Translations under genes and position numbers: made by a program
DNA from: Medicago truncatula
Lineage: Eukaryota; Streptophyta; Magnoliopsida; Fabales; Fabaceae
Direction of reading: 5' to 3'
Assembly: GCF_003473485.1 (NCBI RefSeq)
Contig: NC_053042.1
Span: forward strand, 55,267,762 to 55,331,761
DNA: 64,000 nt
Notes under the pieces: generated by a model
Told to the model about the DNA's origin: nothing
The model's database searches: none
Seen by the model: only the letters and a program-made list of their open reading frames with translations
Shown: one piece after another, positions 1 through 12,870 of the stretch
Position numbering within the stretch: position 1 is the first letter of the stretch
Layout of the letters: the number at the start of each line of letters is the position of its first letter

Positions 1-178
1 TACTTGCTATATTTTATGATATAAATCTCTGGTTCCCCACTAGTTTAGATTGTCTCACTTACAAAATCTAATAGTAACATGCGTCAAGAATTCGTAAATT
101 ATCCTGTCCCGAATAGATTGTTTTGAGAGTTATTTGCACTGGAAAGTTGTGATGTAACAGTTGGTTCTTTGTCTGCAG

Positions 179-229
179 GTTTGCCCTGTTTGCAGCACAG
201 AGGTATCTGCTTCTGGGAGCAATTTGTAG
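179..229 (+). CDS. 3' terminal exon of an unidentified gene (CPVC zinc-binding C-terminus)
   Basis: A pyrimidine-rich tract ending in TCTGCAG precedes position 179. From there one frame gives 16 codons, V-C-P-V-C-S-T-E-V-S-A-S-G-S-N-L, then TAG at 227-229. The C-P-V-C pair looks like the last cysteine pair of a RING or zinc-ribbon fold. VCxVCSTEV also resembles the C-terminal motif of the EAPP homologue at 46.4 kb, which reads VCCSVCSTEV, but the ending differs. Everything upstream lies outside the window, so the family stays open: a RING-type E3 ligase or another zinc-finger protein. The AT-rich 3' untranslated region follows. Confidence 0.5.
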   Translation, partial: VCPVCSTEVSASGSNL

Positions 230-1862
230 GGAGAATGAACAATTATTTCTTTCGAATTGAAGAAAATTTGTACAAGTTGAGAGCGCTATTGTTCCTTATT
301 TTAATAGCATTACGAATATGGGGAGATAGTCTCTGCTTTGTTGTATATCTAGATCCTTCGTTTTAATTGCAACATGTAACTTTTGGAATCAGTTCTCTTG
401 ATTGTCTTATTTTAATGGAATGACTGGCATTATAGTGGGTGGTCAGGTATGGCGGGAGGAATTAGACTACTTGTTATGCTTGTTCCGAAGAATCAGAACT
501 ATCATCCTCTCCGTTTTCTTTTTTTTAAAGAAGGAAACCTTTATTTCATTTATTAAAATAATTATTGGGAATGTGATGTGGTCACGAATTTAAAAATAAA
601 ATTATGGACATTGAGAAGAAACAAGGAGTCATTAAAACAAACAAAAAATAATAATTTAGGCAGCCCTTTCGTCATTTGATCGTCTTGTTGGATCTATTCT
701 TTATTGAGGTACTAGGGGATCGTATATTCTCATAATTTGCATGAGTTAATATGCATGTGTTATGAAAGAGTATCATGAATTAATACAAGAGTAGTGTTAG
801 GAACTCTTTTAAAACTCACTCATTTATCGAGTGAAATCAATGTGCATCTTACACTTTAAAATATTGGGTCTTATATAAAGTGGTTTATTAATATGCATTT
901 CATTCAACGAATGAGTAAGTGTTATGGAGAAAGTTTTTAACACTTCTCATCAACACAATGTATGATGTTCGACCCTTTTTAAGGGTGTCTGTAGCATAGT
1001 TTAGCGAATCTTCATTCTCTTCGTTAAGGCGGGAGGAAGGGAACGTACTTCGTTAGAAGGATATAAATGTGTTGCAGGCACACATATTTAAAAGTCAAAT
1101 TAATTGAAATTGACAACAAAAAAAAATGACCTAGTTATATTTTGAATGAACTAAAAATTTACAATATTAAACAAAAAAGACAAAATGTATAAACCCTTCC
1201 CCTTTCAGAACAACACGGCTGAACCAAAATAATTACGAATATTTGACTCATTCACACGTTCAATGCATTTGTGGTTGTTGGATCAATATCAAATAGTTAA
1301 TATTTAAATGCAGTTTTTATTTTGTTAAATAAGACAATACATAACTTAAAATATGAATCATCTAATCTTAATTCAATGACTACGAATGTGCCGACTTTAT
1401 GAATACCTAAAACCTGTGATCGCAAACAAACATGGTCCAATTTGTCGGGGTTCAACTATGATAATTGGTCATCATTGAATAGACACTAAAATGACCAGAA
1501 GTGGTTGGACTCAAGAAAAATTTCAAACTATTCTAGAAATGTTTACACCACAGATAATTTCCTCTAGAAATGTAGGCAAACTATTATAGAAATGATTAAA
1601 AGTAGGCAAATTATTTTGCTTTCAAGTTAATTAGAAATGTGTTTAGTTAGAAAATAGAAATCTTCCTCATTTCTAACATAGGGGATTGTGTTCCTCATGC
1701 ATATTATAAATCGGGTTCTTAAAATAGAAGTGGTTTAGATTTTTTTTACTAAACATTTCAATCCATGTGTGGAGGATCGAAAAAAAGTTCTCTTATCGAA
1801 ATGCCATAGAGATAAAAGCATCTCTTAAATTTGAAGACTCATTTCCCCATCAAATAACTTAA
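230..1862. other. 3' UTR and intergenic DNA, no gene seen
   Basis: AT-rich sequence after the stop at 229. It presumably holds the 3' untranslated region of the first gene, then unique-looking intergenic DNA. No frame has coding character, and no RNA gene or clear inverted repeat was seen. Confidence 0.6.
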
Positions 1863-1864
1863 TA

Positions 1865-2143
1865 CAATCCGTCCCAAATTGTATGCTACTTTAGAAAAAA
1901 TATTTGTCCCAAATTATATGTCGCTTTACGATACCAATGAAAAATTAATATTATTTTTTCTATTATATCCTTAACTATTTATTGCTCTCTCTTCTTTCAA
2001 TTCATTCATTTATCTTTCCCATATCATTTATTGAGGACAATTTTGTAAAACAACTCATAATATCTATTTCTCACACAATATTAATTACATTTCTTAATAT
2101 GTGTGAAATGCCCAAAATTTCATACAATTTGGGACGGAGGGAG
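1865..2143. mobile_element. Stowaway-like MITE
   Basis: The left end reads CAATCCGTCCCAAATTGTATG and the right end ends in CATACAATTTGGGACGGAGGGAG in inverted orientation, with TA on both sides (1863-1864 and 2144-2145). This fits the Stowaway (Tc1/mariner) CTCCCTCCGTCCC terminal motif, although the left terminus has drifted. There is no coding capacity. Confidence 0.75.
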
Positions 2144-2186
2144 TAACTTTTCTGACGCAATATTTCGAGCTAAAAAATTCTACATA

Positions 2187-3032
2187 CTACCTCCGTCCCT
2201 AATTATAGGGCCCTTTTGAAAAAATAACGGGAATTAAGATAGTGAATATTTATATTAAATATGTTTGTAATTAGTATTGTTTTTACAATTTTATCCTTTA
2301 AGAGAAAGATGGTTTATGTTTTAACATATTATTTAGGGTTAAATATGTTTTTGGTCCCTATAAAATAGGGACCTTTCAACTTTAGTCCTTGCTTAATTTT
2401 AATGGTTCTTTTAGTCCCTAAATATAAAAATATGCACTCACTATTAGTCCCTCCTCAATTCAAATTTGTTAAATTATCCTTAAACTCTTAAATTTTTGAA
2501 CGATTTTTTTGAGACAAGTTTAGAACACTATGAAAGGTTCATTTACTAAAATTTAGAATTTTTTAACATGAAACGAATTAAATATGAATTTTTTAAAATG
2601 GCAAAAGTTAAAAATAAAATAAACAAAATTTGAACGTAGAAATCAAATTTTGCGACAATTTTTTGCATAGGAACTTTTAGTAATGTTCTTAACACGTCTG
2701 TAAAAAATTGTTCAAAAACTCAAGAGTTTAAACATAAAGTAAACAAATTTGAATTGAGGAGGGACTAATAGTGAGTGCAGATTTTTATTTTTAGGGACTA
2801 AAAGAACCATTAAAATTAATTAAGGACTAAACTTGAAAGACCCTTATTTTATAGGGACTAAAAACATAATTAACCCTATTATTTATTGTTGATTGAAGAA
2901 AAAGATGTATAATTAATAGGGGCATGTATGTAAAGAAATAATTAATATAGTTGAAAATAACAAATGTGTCTTATAAAAATGGACAATTTTTTTTTCTCTT
3001 CAAAAATGTGTTATAATTAGGAATGGAGGTAG
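2187..3032. mobile_element. Stowaway-like MITE carrying a nested second MITE
   Basis: The termini are CTACCTCCGTCCCTAATTATA on the left and the matching inverted end TATAATTAGGAATGGAGGTAG on the right, flanked by TA (2185-2186, 3033-3034). At about 846 bp it is too long for a simple Stowaway, because another inverted-repeat element (2335-2877) sits inside it. Confidence 0.75.
2335..2877. mobile_element. Inverted-repeat element nested in the MITE at 2187-3032
   Basis: The left arm begins AGGGTTAAATATGTTTTTGG and the right arm ends with the complement (CATAATTAACCCT). The arms pair for more than 100 bp, covering the runs 'ggtccctataaaataggg' and 'agggactaaaagaacc'. A 7-bp direct repeat, ATTATTT, lies on both sides, though the AT-rich context makes that weak as a target duplication. 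A related one-sided end occurs near 47,483. It is non-coding. Confidence 0.75.
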
Positions 3033-3074
3033 TAATAACTAACAACTACCGATTGAATTTTACTTTAGGTACTA

Positions 3075-3345
3075 CTCCCTCCCGTCTCAAATGTAGGGAA
3101 AAAAACAAAAAAATTGTGGTCTCAAATGTAAGAAAAAGTATAGTATAAGCAACCTAATAAATGCTACTATTCCAATTTTACCCTATCTCCATGAGTTCAA
3201 AAGTCACTTTCATTAATTATTATTAAAACATGACAAGGGCAAAATTGAAAAGTTGTACATTTTTTAACATGACTTCAATGTAATCAATTCATTTTCTTAA
3301 TTGGTGTGTTTTTTTTTTTTACCCTACATTTAAGACCGGAGAGAG
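3075..3345. mobile_element. Stowaway MITE
   Basis: The left terminus is CTCCCTCCCGTCTCAAATG and the right terminus is the near-complement ending CCGGAGAGAG. Both are flanked by TA (3073-3074, 3346-3347). It is about 271 bp long, AT-rich and non-coding. Confidence 0.8.
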
Positions 3346-3347
3346 TA

Positions 3348-4034
3348 TTATTTACTCTTCATTGCAAAATGCTATTTATTTTTTTTGACAAAATCATCGA
3401 ACAACATGTTGAAACCTATAAAAAAATCGTTGAAAAAACACAAACTAATCGTAAAAATTAATAATACGAATTATTTTTTATTCTTGTAAAAAAAAAAAGG
3501 GAATTGCGAGTATTTATTAGCAAAACAAAAAAAAACACAATTTTTTTCTCTCTCTAAAACCTGTCTTATTAGACATAAACCAGAATTGCGCACACAATTT
3601 TGTTAACTCCTGCAATTTATTTATATCGGCATCGGGAAGGGAATGCATAGTATTTGCACGAGCACGACAGCATAACTGAGAAATTCTTAATATTTGCAAC
3701 GAGAAAAATGTTTACCTTGTCCGAAGACTAAGAAAGTCACCATACTCAACAGCCAATCACATCACTCAGCTGCATCAATATTACCACGAAATTGCAATAT
3801 AGTTTTTGCCACGTAAGAAATAGAGAAAGGACATTTTAGTCATCAAGTACAAAATACAGACCCATTATCGTCATCTCAATCTATCATCTTTCGTTCTCAA
3901 TCTAACACAAACCCATTTCACTCTTGTTTCTTCACCAACGACTTTTCTACCATAAACCCACAGAGTCACACTCCGAGAGAAAGACACTCACTCTCACATT
4001 TTCAATCTCTCTTCCGAGCTCAATCTGGCCGTTA
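3348..4034. promoter_or_regulatory. 5' flank and leader of the STT3 gene
   Basis: This stretch lies between the last MITE and the STT3 ATG. The 150 bp before the ATG are rich in C and CT runs, typical of a plant 5' leader. No convincing TATA box or transcription start can be fixed by eye. The minus-strand open frame at 3517-3699 has no recognisable similarity. Confidence 0.4.
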
Positions 4035-7000
4035 ATGGCGGCCACCGATGCTCAAACCTCGCTCCGGCACGCATTCGGTAACGTTCTCGCGTTCTTCATT
4101 CTGATCTTGATCGGTGTTCTCGCCTTCTCGATCCGTCTTTTCTCCGTAAGCATTTCTCCATTTCCCATACTTTTCAGATCTGTTTATCTTTTGCGATTGT
4201 CTGCTTCTCAATTCAATCGATCAATTCAACCGTTTCGTCGTTTATACGAACAACTCACAGTTTGTAGTTTTGAAAAGCACGTGTGATTTGAAAATGTTGA
4301 CTCTAGTGGCGTGAAATGCGATGTATGATAAGATGAACTACTTCGTCATATGCGTTATCATTTCCAATCTACATGCACTTGAAATTAAAATTCTGGTTAA
4401 TTAGTAGTATTATAATTAGATGATAAATTGAAGCGTTCCTATTGGTTGAAATTCTAATTTGTTTCACTATATTTTCATAAAACTTCTTTTCCTCGGTTAT
4501 GGTTCCGAAAGCATGATTGCATCTATGACACTCATGTTTTTGAATTATTGTTTAGAAAATGGTGACATAGTGTAGACGTTTCTGTGAATTGACTATATAA
4601 TAATTCAAAATGTTGTGTATTTGTTTCGAAATTATGAGCTTCTAGCAGTCTATCACTTTTTTTTTTATGCATTATATACAGGTTATAAAGTACGAGAGCG
4701 TTATTCATGAATTCGATCCTTACTTCAACTACAGAGTCACTCAGGTGAGCATTATTTAGAATGAAACTGTTCTGCACTTGTCATTGCATTTTCTTGAGGA
4801 CTTAAGTTCCCATGATGGTTAATCTAGCTGAAAATTTTCATCATTCTATGCAATATTTGTTCAATTGTACTTTGTTTTTCTCAATAGTAGAATAAAGAGT
4901 CGCTAAAGATGACCGACATATTTGTTTGTTTCAGTTTTTGACAAAGAATGGGATATATGATTTTTGGAACTGGTTTGATGACCGAACTTGGTAAGTAACC
5001 AGTCTTTGGATTGAAAGATGTTGTCTTCTATATATTATACGAGTTTACTGAATTGGGATGTTGGTAAATGTTTCTGGATGTAATCTGTGTTACCTTTCTG
5101 TTTCAAGGTATCCCCTTGGCCGTGTAATCGGTGGGACTGTCTATCCAGGTTTGACCTTGACAGCAGGCACCTTGTGGTGGTAGGTGGTATTTGAAAATCA
5201 CAGTAGTTGCTGACTAAATGCTCATATTAAATGTTCATTCTAGCTGTTCTGTTAAAGTTTACTTACAAAAATTTATATTTCGGACCACTCCCTCTTGGTT
5301 TCAGGGTATTGAATTCCTTGAACATACCTCTCTCAGTTGAAACTGTTTGCGTATTTACTGCACCTATATTCTCAGCCTTTGCTTCGTGGGCAACTTATCT
5401 ATTAACAAAGGTTTGTCCATCCCAAAATCACATACAGTATTTTCTTTGTTGCTATTTTATGTGTTTTGTAATTTGATGCAGCTACTTGCTTTTTGTAGGA
5501 GGTTAAGGGTGCTGGAGCTGGCTTAACAGCAGCAGTTCTTCTGGCTATGGTGAATTTCTAAAACATCTATTTGATTCATTCATCCAATTTTCTTACTGAG
5601 TATAAACATTGCATTTACGGTTGTAATGAACCATTGATCAGAATTATTGGTTGAACAATTCAGCATTCTTTATTTGAATTTTTAACAAATCAATATTTAG
5701 TATAAGTATCTGATTGATGAACAACTATGTATGTTGATGTATAGATTTGTAAGTCTATGACATCTATTGCCAGTTGTTACTCTCTTCTGTAATGTTTTGG
5801 TTGCTGTTTCCTTACTTCCCTCACTTATAATTGGTCCTAAACCTTATGCAGGTCCCGTCATATATATCTCGATCAGTGGCAGGAAGCTATGATAATGAAG
5901 CTGTTGCTATATTTGCTTTGATCTTCACTTTCTATCTCTATATTAAGGTGCTTTCTGAAAGCAAACAAATTTACTTCCTAATGAATGTCCTAACATAATG
6001 ACACTGGTTTCTTGTAAATTTCTAGAAAATTAATAGAACAAAATGTTATGTAGTACGAAAAATTATTGCAAAGTTGAGCAGGAAATGACAGAATGCGTAA
6101 CAGTTTATGGGTGGAACTAATAGAATAGTTATGAAAATAACTGTACAGTGCACACACCACGTACATTCATCAACTATCAAATTCATTCATGCAACTTTTA
6201 TGTTATAGTTTTCGTACAAAACTACATTTTCCTTATTACAGAGTGCAGACATAGGATAGTGGGTTATTATCACTGTCCAATAATGTGATTTGAATATTCT
6301 GTATGAATGTCTTCTTCTGTATGTCTCTATGGATAGAAATCACTTAAGTTTTTCTATATTCTCTCTCCACTAAGCTTCTGACTTCATATTTACATGTCTT
6401 GTAGACACTGAATACAGGGTCCCTCTTTTATGCGACTTTGAACTCAATAGCATACTTCTACATGGTAAGTTTTTATGACATTGCTTTTCTTGTTATGCTG
6501 ACCTTGCCTCTTCTTATTTATGTTCTCTGCTTCTTCTCATGCAGGTTTGCTCGTGGGGAGGATACACTTTTATCATTAACCTTATTCCAATGCATGTATT
6601 ATTGTGCATAGTAACTGGCCGCTATTCTTCTCGACTTTATATTGCATATGCACCTCTTGTAAGTATTTGTTTCAGTAATATGGTTATAAATATTTTCCCT
6701 TATTTAAGTGGAGAGTAGAAATGCATGTTACTTTTACTTTGCTTGATAAAGTAAACTATACTTGAGGGAGTTTTGGTGAAGTCTAACAAATTAGTAGATT
6801 GTTCTAGCGTAAGGTATAAAGCTAATAGGTTGATGCAGAATTTAGTTGGAAGTCTGCATTTTACTAAATTAGAGAATGGGGCATTCATTTTTGGTCACAT
6901 ATTGACTGCTTATTTGACTTCATTGCATTTTTATATATAATTAGAACCCAGAGTTGTTCTTTGATGGGATATGGATTTTATATTTTGAAATTATCTCTGG

Positions 7001-10000
7001 TTCATCTTACTCTTACCTTGTTCCTGGTTCGCATTATGATTTTACCAATTCAGGTTGTATTGGGCACACTGTTGGCTGCATTGGTACCTGTTGTTGGATT
7101 TAATGCTGTAATGACGTCCGAGCACTTTGCATCATTTCTGGTGAGTTTCTCCTAGTCTTTGGATGAAGTTGAACTTGCTTCGGCTAAAAAAAACCATGAG
7201 TGTGTTTTATTCTAACAATGTTGACAACCACCTTTTTTGTGTATGCTTAAGTACATGAATATTCTTTGTTTTCTTTTTATATGGAGAGAGAAAATTTTGT
7301 GCTAATTTTTCATACTTGAGAGTTGAAGCAATTCTGTTTCGTCTAAATTCCTAAAATCGACTCATAAACTTGAAAGAGTTGATAGCTTTTTTGACATAAC
7401 TAGGAAAATCACTTATATGACATGGTTAGCATTTAATACTTCTCTTCACCAACAAACGACTCTCTTGGTCATCCTTCTGAACCTTGAGTGTGTCTTATTT
7501 TAACATTATCAACAGCTACCTTTTGATGAGAAATAATGCCTCCATTTTCTCAACCTAGCTTGAATCCTATGATTTACATCTCCTAATGCTGAAATGCCAG
7601 GTTGACAAAATGGAACACATGACGTAGGTGTCAGTGTCACACACATAACTTATACTTCAAATGTTTGATAAATATTTCATACTTTAGGTCACACACATAG
7701 CTTATACAAATCTCATGCAAGCTTTTAAATCTAATTATCTTATTATTATGTGTGTGATCTAAACTATGAAGTATTTATCAATCATTTGTTTGTTTTTCTC
7801 CTTCTCTTGATATCCATGCAATCAATTTCGTTGAAACCTTAGTTCTTTTTCTTATATATTCTTTTGCAGGTTTTCATTCTCATCCATGTGGTGGCTCTTG
7901 TATACTATATTAAAGGAATACTGTCACCAAAAATGTTCAAAGTAGCTGTGACACTAGTTGTATCTGGTGGCCTGTGGGTGTCCCTTTGATTGGCTTATTA
8001 ACTATTCAAAACATCACGGTGGTAAATGAAACTAATCCTTGTCCTTTTCTTGTTCATTTTGCAGGGCAGTAGGTTTTGCAATGATAGCAGTACTTGTTGC
8101 AATGGTAGCTGCAAGCCCAACAATGGGATGGAGTGGAAGAAGTTTGAGTCTATTAGATCCGTGAGTGCAGTGCTTGACCTTTTTATTATTCAAATTTTCA
8201 AAAGAAACAATTTATACTATTAGTCACGCTTTTCACTTAAAATGCTATTTTCTGTTTGAGGTGCTTATTTGTCCTTCAATGTCATAGTAACCACGAAATT
8301 ACTAAAGATAGTTCAGAGAAGTGTCTTGATAGCCAGCTTTATATACCATTTTGCAAAATATTTTCTCAGTTTGAGTTGGCTCCAATCCTAAATACTTATT
8401 TATGGTGTTTCAGTACTTATGCAAGCAAGTACATACCAATCATTGCTAGCGTTAGTGAGCATCAGCCCCCTACTTGGCCTTCTTACTTTATGGATATCAA
8501 TGTCTTGGCATTTTTGGTTCCAGCTGGCATTATCGTGAGTTCTCTTTGTACACAAATCTTTTGTTTGATTTTCTCATATTATTCTGTAAAGTTCATAACT
8601 AAGTCTCATTGGTTCTTACTGCTGCAGGCATGCTTTTCACCTCTATCTGATGCAAGCTCTTTTGTGATACTTTATATTGTTACATCGGTGTATTTTTCTG
8701 GTGTCATGGTAAGAAATTATTGGGACTGTAGGTTTTCATCTTATAATATTTTTTTAAATTATTTTATTGAAATACCTAGTTTTATCAAATATCAGGTTCG
8801 CCTGATGCTTGTACTTGCTCCAGCGGCTTGCATCTTGTCTGGGATTGCTCTTTCTCAAGCTTTTGATGTTTTCACTAGATCAATTAAGCTTCAGCTACCC
8901 AGTCTATCTGTTGATTCTCATGTTAATGTAAGCATTTGTTCTTTAATTGTCATTAGATTTGGCATTGTTTTCTTCTAGCCAGTCCATGGTAATTTCTTGT
9001 TCAAATTGTGCTTTTGATTATCAAGGCTGGAGATGCCAGTTCTGAAAGTGTTGTGCCGGATGATACGGTGAAGACTGATAAAACCGAGGACACACATAAG
9101 GAACGAACCTCAAAGAAAAGCAAGAAGAAGGAAAAGGAACCTGTGGAAAAGCCTCCTAGCAAGTCACAAATTAAGAAAAGGCTTTTGGTTTTACCTCTGG
9201 AAACATCCATCATTGCTATTGTCTTACTTGTGTTGCTGGGTGCTTTCTATGTGGTAATTTCCAAAACACCCCATCATTCATTTAAAGTTAACTATTGTTT
9301 TTCATCATTGTTACTTGGCAATTTACTTTCATTTTAAGATAAACTCCTGGTTGCTTGTTAAAACTGTACTGGTTAGACGCAATTAGGAATATGATGTTGT
9401 CTTTTATTGATCTTTTGCTATTGTTTTTATGAGAATCTGAACAACATTCAACGAGGCATCTTGATGCTGCAATGTATGTCAATAAAAAGATCTTTCTTGA
9501 TGTTTATCGTGACCTCATTATCTTCATCTCTCCTATAGGTTCACAGTGTATGGGCTGCAGCAGAAGCTTATTCAGCCCCTTCTATCGTTCTAACATCACA
9601 TTCGCATGATGGACTTCATGTTTTTGATGATTTTAGAGAGGCTTATGCTTGGTTGAGTCATAACACAGAAGTAGATGATAAAGTAAGTTTCATGACATTT
9701 CCATATTTTTTTGCTGAAACATTTGAATTTTCTTCTATGCAAATTTTTTTAATATGGATTATCAGCGTCTTCTTTCTGAGAAGTTCAACATACTGATTAA
9801 TGATCTTCTATCTGAAAAAGATTGTGTGAAATAAGCTTTGATGGTTAGCTTGCATGACTTTGTATATTCTGTACTAATCTTGAAATTCATGTTTTAAAAT
9901 TAAACATTTTTTTCTTCAGTGCACAAAATGTGCTAGTGATAGTGGATGCCCCCATTGGTTGAGTTAGTTGCCGCTGAGACTACTGATGATGAAATTTCAC

Positions 10001-12081
10001 TATTTTGTATTTTCAGTAGTTTGATATCATGGATTTTGAAATGCAATTGGGACTAGAGATGATTTACCTGGTGTTTTTTTTATTAACTCGGTAGATATCA
10101 TCCAAAGCTTGTAAAAAAAATTTGGTCCCACAGACATTTCGATTCCTTTTGAATTTTTTCAGTGTATAGTTGGTGAGTAGAAGTTATTAGTTGCTATGTT
10201 TGAATCACTAGTACTACATCCTTTGATGAGTCATAGTTAGGAGAAGATTATAGTTTGTGAAATCATAGGAAGATACTTCATTTTTATTTTTTTGACGCAA
10301 TAGATAGGAAGATACTTCATAGGTAGGCATATCAACCCCTAAATATTAATATTTAACATTGTCTAATGTTGAATCCATAAAATTGTTTAACATTGTTTCA
10401 TAGGTAGGCATGTCAACCCCTAAATATTAATATTTAACATTGTTCAATGTTGAATCCATGATATATTCGATCACTTAAGTTGAGTGGATAGTGTTCCGAA
10501 ATTATAAATGTTTATGGCTTAAGTTTCTAAATTGTTATCTTCCTAAGATTACTCCCCTACCTCCAATTAAAAGAGACTCAAAAGTTAAATTTAAATACTC
10601 GTAAAATTTCTTGTAGGTGGCATCTTGGTGGGATTACGGATACCAAACAACTGCAATGGCTAACCGAACTGTTATTGTTGACAACAATACCTGGAATAAC
10701 ACACATATTGCTACTGTTGGTACTGCAATGTCTTCTCCAGAAAAGGCTGCTTGGGAAATTTTCAACTCTTTGGATGTCAAATATGTTCTTGTCGTCTTTG
10801 GAGGTCAGCTTCTTTTTTCCATCTTCAAATTATCAAAGTTATTCTTTTCTGATTTGTTGGTCTATGCTTATTATTAGGATTGGTGGGGTATCCCAGTGAT
10901 GATATTAATAAGTTCCTGTGGATGGTTCGTATTGGAGGGGGCGTATTCCCTCACATAAAGGAACCCGATTACTTGGTAAGTCATCCACAAAATTTGAGTT
11001 GTTTAATCTGGACATTGATATATTATTTACTTTGTAAGTCAGATACCTTAACTTCTTTGAATAGTTACTCAGCTTGAGTTGTGTTAACCCCTTCTTTTTT
11101 TTCCAACTTCAAAAGAGGGATGGTCAATATCGAATTGATAATATGGCCACACCAACAATGCTTAACTGCCTCATGTATAAACTTTCATATTACAGGTCAG
11201 TTTCATTGTCAAATTGGCTTTGAAAAATTCTTTGTTTTCAACTTTTAGGTTGTTTAACTCCTCTACATTGCTTTGCTACAGGTTTGTGGAGACAGACGGT
11301 AAAGCTTATGACAGAGTGAGGCGGACGGAGATTGGGAAGAAATATTTCAAACTAACGCATTTTGAAGAGGTCAGATTATTTTCTGTTAGTCTGCTCTGTG
11401 CACTTGGGGAGGGAGGATGATATTAAATGAATCTGTTGGAATTTTGTTTGGCTGTGCATTTCATATATGATGATACTGAAATTAAACTTTGGTTTGTGTC
11501 AAGATGAAATCAAATACTGAACCAATCATGGTATTTGTTCTAAAATCATATCTGATATGTTACCATGTGTTTTTCAAACTAACATATTTAATGTTTTACT
11601 TTTACAAAGTTTTCCTTTTAAAATCTTGAAGAGTTTTATAGATTCCATATATAATAAGCCTAAAATTTTGTTGCCATTCCCTGTTATTTGCCAATATTTT
11701 GGTTGACATTTGTTGGATTAGTGAAAAAGTCAAATAAATAGTAAGAAATCATTAGCAGCAATCACTCTTTTGAATATTCTTTTCGGTATCCGCTTTGGTT
11801 TTCTGATGTAAGTCATGGTTTTTAATGCATTCAGGTGTTCACAACTCACCATTGGATGGTGCGGATATACAAGTTGAAACCTCCAAAGAACAGGATTCGG
11901 GGAAAGACTAAGAAAACAAAATCTGTAAGTATATAATTCTTTTCATTGCCATAGATCCGTTGTTAATATTTGATTGGAAATAACATAGCTAGCCATAACT
12001 GGTCTCTTGTCTTATGTTTGGCAGAAAGCGAGCTCAAAAACCGTCTCAAAAAAGCAAGGAATAAAAAAGAACCCTTTCTAG
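4035..12081 (+). CDS. STT3A: Oligosaccharyltransferase catalytic subunit STT3 (STT3A-type), 23 exons
   Basis: Catalytic subunit of the ER oligosaccharyltransferase, which moves the lipid-linked glycan onto Asn in N-x-S/T of nascent proteins. Exons: 4035-4145, 4682-4744, 4935-4990, 5108-5179, 5305-5410, 5499-5549, 5852-5947, 6405-6464, 6545-6658, 7054-7140, 7870-7973, 8065-8160, 8414-8534, 8628-8708, 8796-8927, 9026-9253, 9539-9682, 10617-10803, 10878-10975, 11116-11195, 11282-11369, 11835-11924, 12025-12081. All junctions are GT-AG and keep frame, giving 773 aa. Visible motifs: EFDPYFN with the metal-binding Asp (about residue 49), SYDNE (165-169), SVSE (351-354), WWDYGYQ (578-584) and NNTWNNT (597-603), plus many N-terminal membrane helices, a Lys-rich loop (exon 16) and a basic C-terminal tail. 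The length is nearer Arabidopsis STT3A (about 779 aa) than STT3B (about 735 aa); the isoform call rests on that and is less sure than the family. Confidence 0.96.
7658..7788. repeat. Inverted repeat (hairpin) in STT3 intron 10
   Basis: The arms 7658-7700 and 7747-7788 pair for about 42 bp with a few mismatches, around a loop of about 46 bp. A CACACACATA(A/G)CTTATAC motif is also directly repeated at 7639 and 7691. It is probably an old MITE remnant in the intron and lies far from both splice sites. Confidence 0.7.
10317..10459. repeat. 62-bp direct repeat in STT3 intron 17
   Basis: Positions 10317-10378 and 10398-10459 are nearly identical copies of a 62-bp unit starting TCATAGGTAGGCAT. They differ at only a few positions and start 81 bp apart. 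A shorter repeat, 'aggaagatacttcat', lies just upstream (around 10268 and 10306). The intron (9683-10616) is the longest in the gene. Confidence 0.85.
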
Positions 12082-12348
12082 TTTAGTTTTCCGTTGCTTT
12101 ATTAGTTGGTAAGCATATTTATTAGCACGCACTTCATTGTACACATGTATACAACTAATAGAAAGGTCATGGAGAGATTTTGCCGGCATTGTTAGTTACT
12201 CTCTCGAGTATCAAATGATTAAACAATTTTTGGAATTACATGCTTTCTAACTGAATGGTGAAGATCTTATTTTTAGGATTAAAATGCCTTGAGCAAATTG
12301 ATTTCTTTTATAATTTTTTTCGACATCTACATTTAATATTTATCTATT

Positions 12349-12723
12349 GAGTTGTGTTATTTGAACAACCATTTGATTGACAATTTTTGGGACAACCATA
12401 ATTTTACAAAGAAAAAGAGGTATTGACACAAAAACCAAAGCAATAGAAAGAGAAAGTAAAAACATGAAAAATGATATTTGTACAACCATTCAGTGACAAC
12501 TTTCTCTCATACTCACATTATATTCTTACAAGAAATGATATTTGTACAACCACTTTTTGACAACTTTCTCTCTCATATTCACATTATTATCTTATTCTCT
12601 CTCTTCCTTTTTCTCTCTTCATTGTTTTTGACCAATAAAAAAAGAGAATTTTTGACCAATGAAAAGAGAAAAAAGAAGTTGTCACAAAAGTTGTATTAAA
12701 TGGTTGTTCAAATATCACAACTC
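12349..12723. mobile_element. MITE with 26-bp terminal inverted repeats
   Basis: Positions 12349-12374 and 12698-12723 are inverted repeats differing at one base (start GAGTTGTG, end ACAACCATTT on the left). A TATT direct repeat lies on both sides. Internal pieces with 'tgatatttgtacaacca' and 'tggttgttcaaatatca' recur, and a further partial copy lies at about 12,763-12,870, so several family members appear stacked here. The open frame at 12478-12699 lies inside and is not a gene. Confidence 0.75.
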
Positions 12724-12870
12724 TATTCTTACTCTTTCTCTCTCTCAATTGTTTGTGACCAACGAGAAGAGAGAAAAAAAGGTTGTACCAAATGGTTGTT
12801 CAAATATCATTGTTCTAAAAACATAATGTGAATATGAGAGAAAAAGTTGTCACAAAAGTTGTAAACATTT

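Noticed and set aside
8256..8978. 240-codon open frame on the plus strand
   Set aside because: It spans STT3 exons 13-15 plus read-through of in-frame introns. The splice sites and family alignment show it is not a separate gene.
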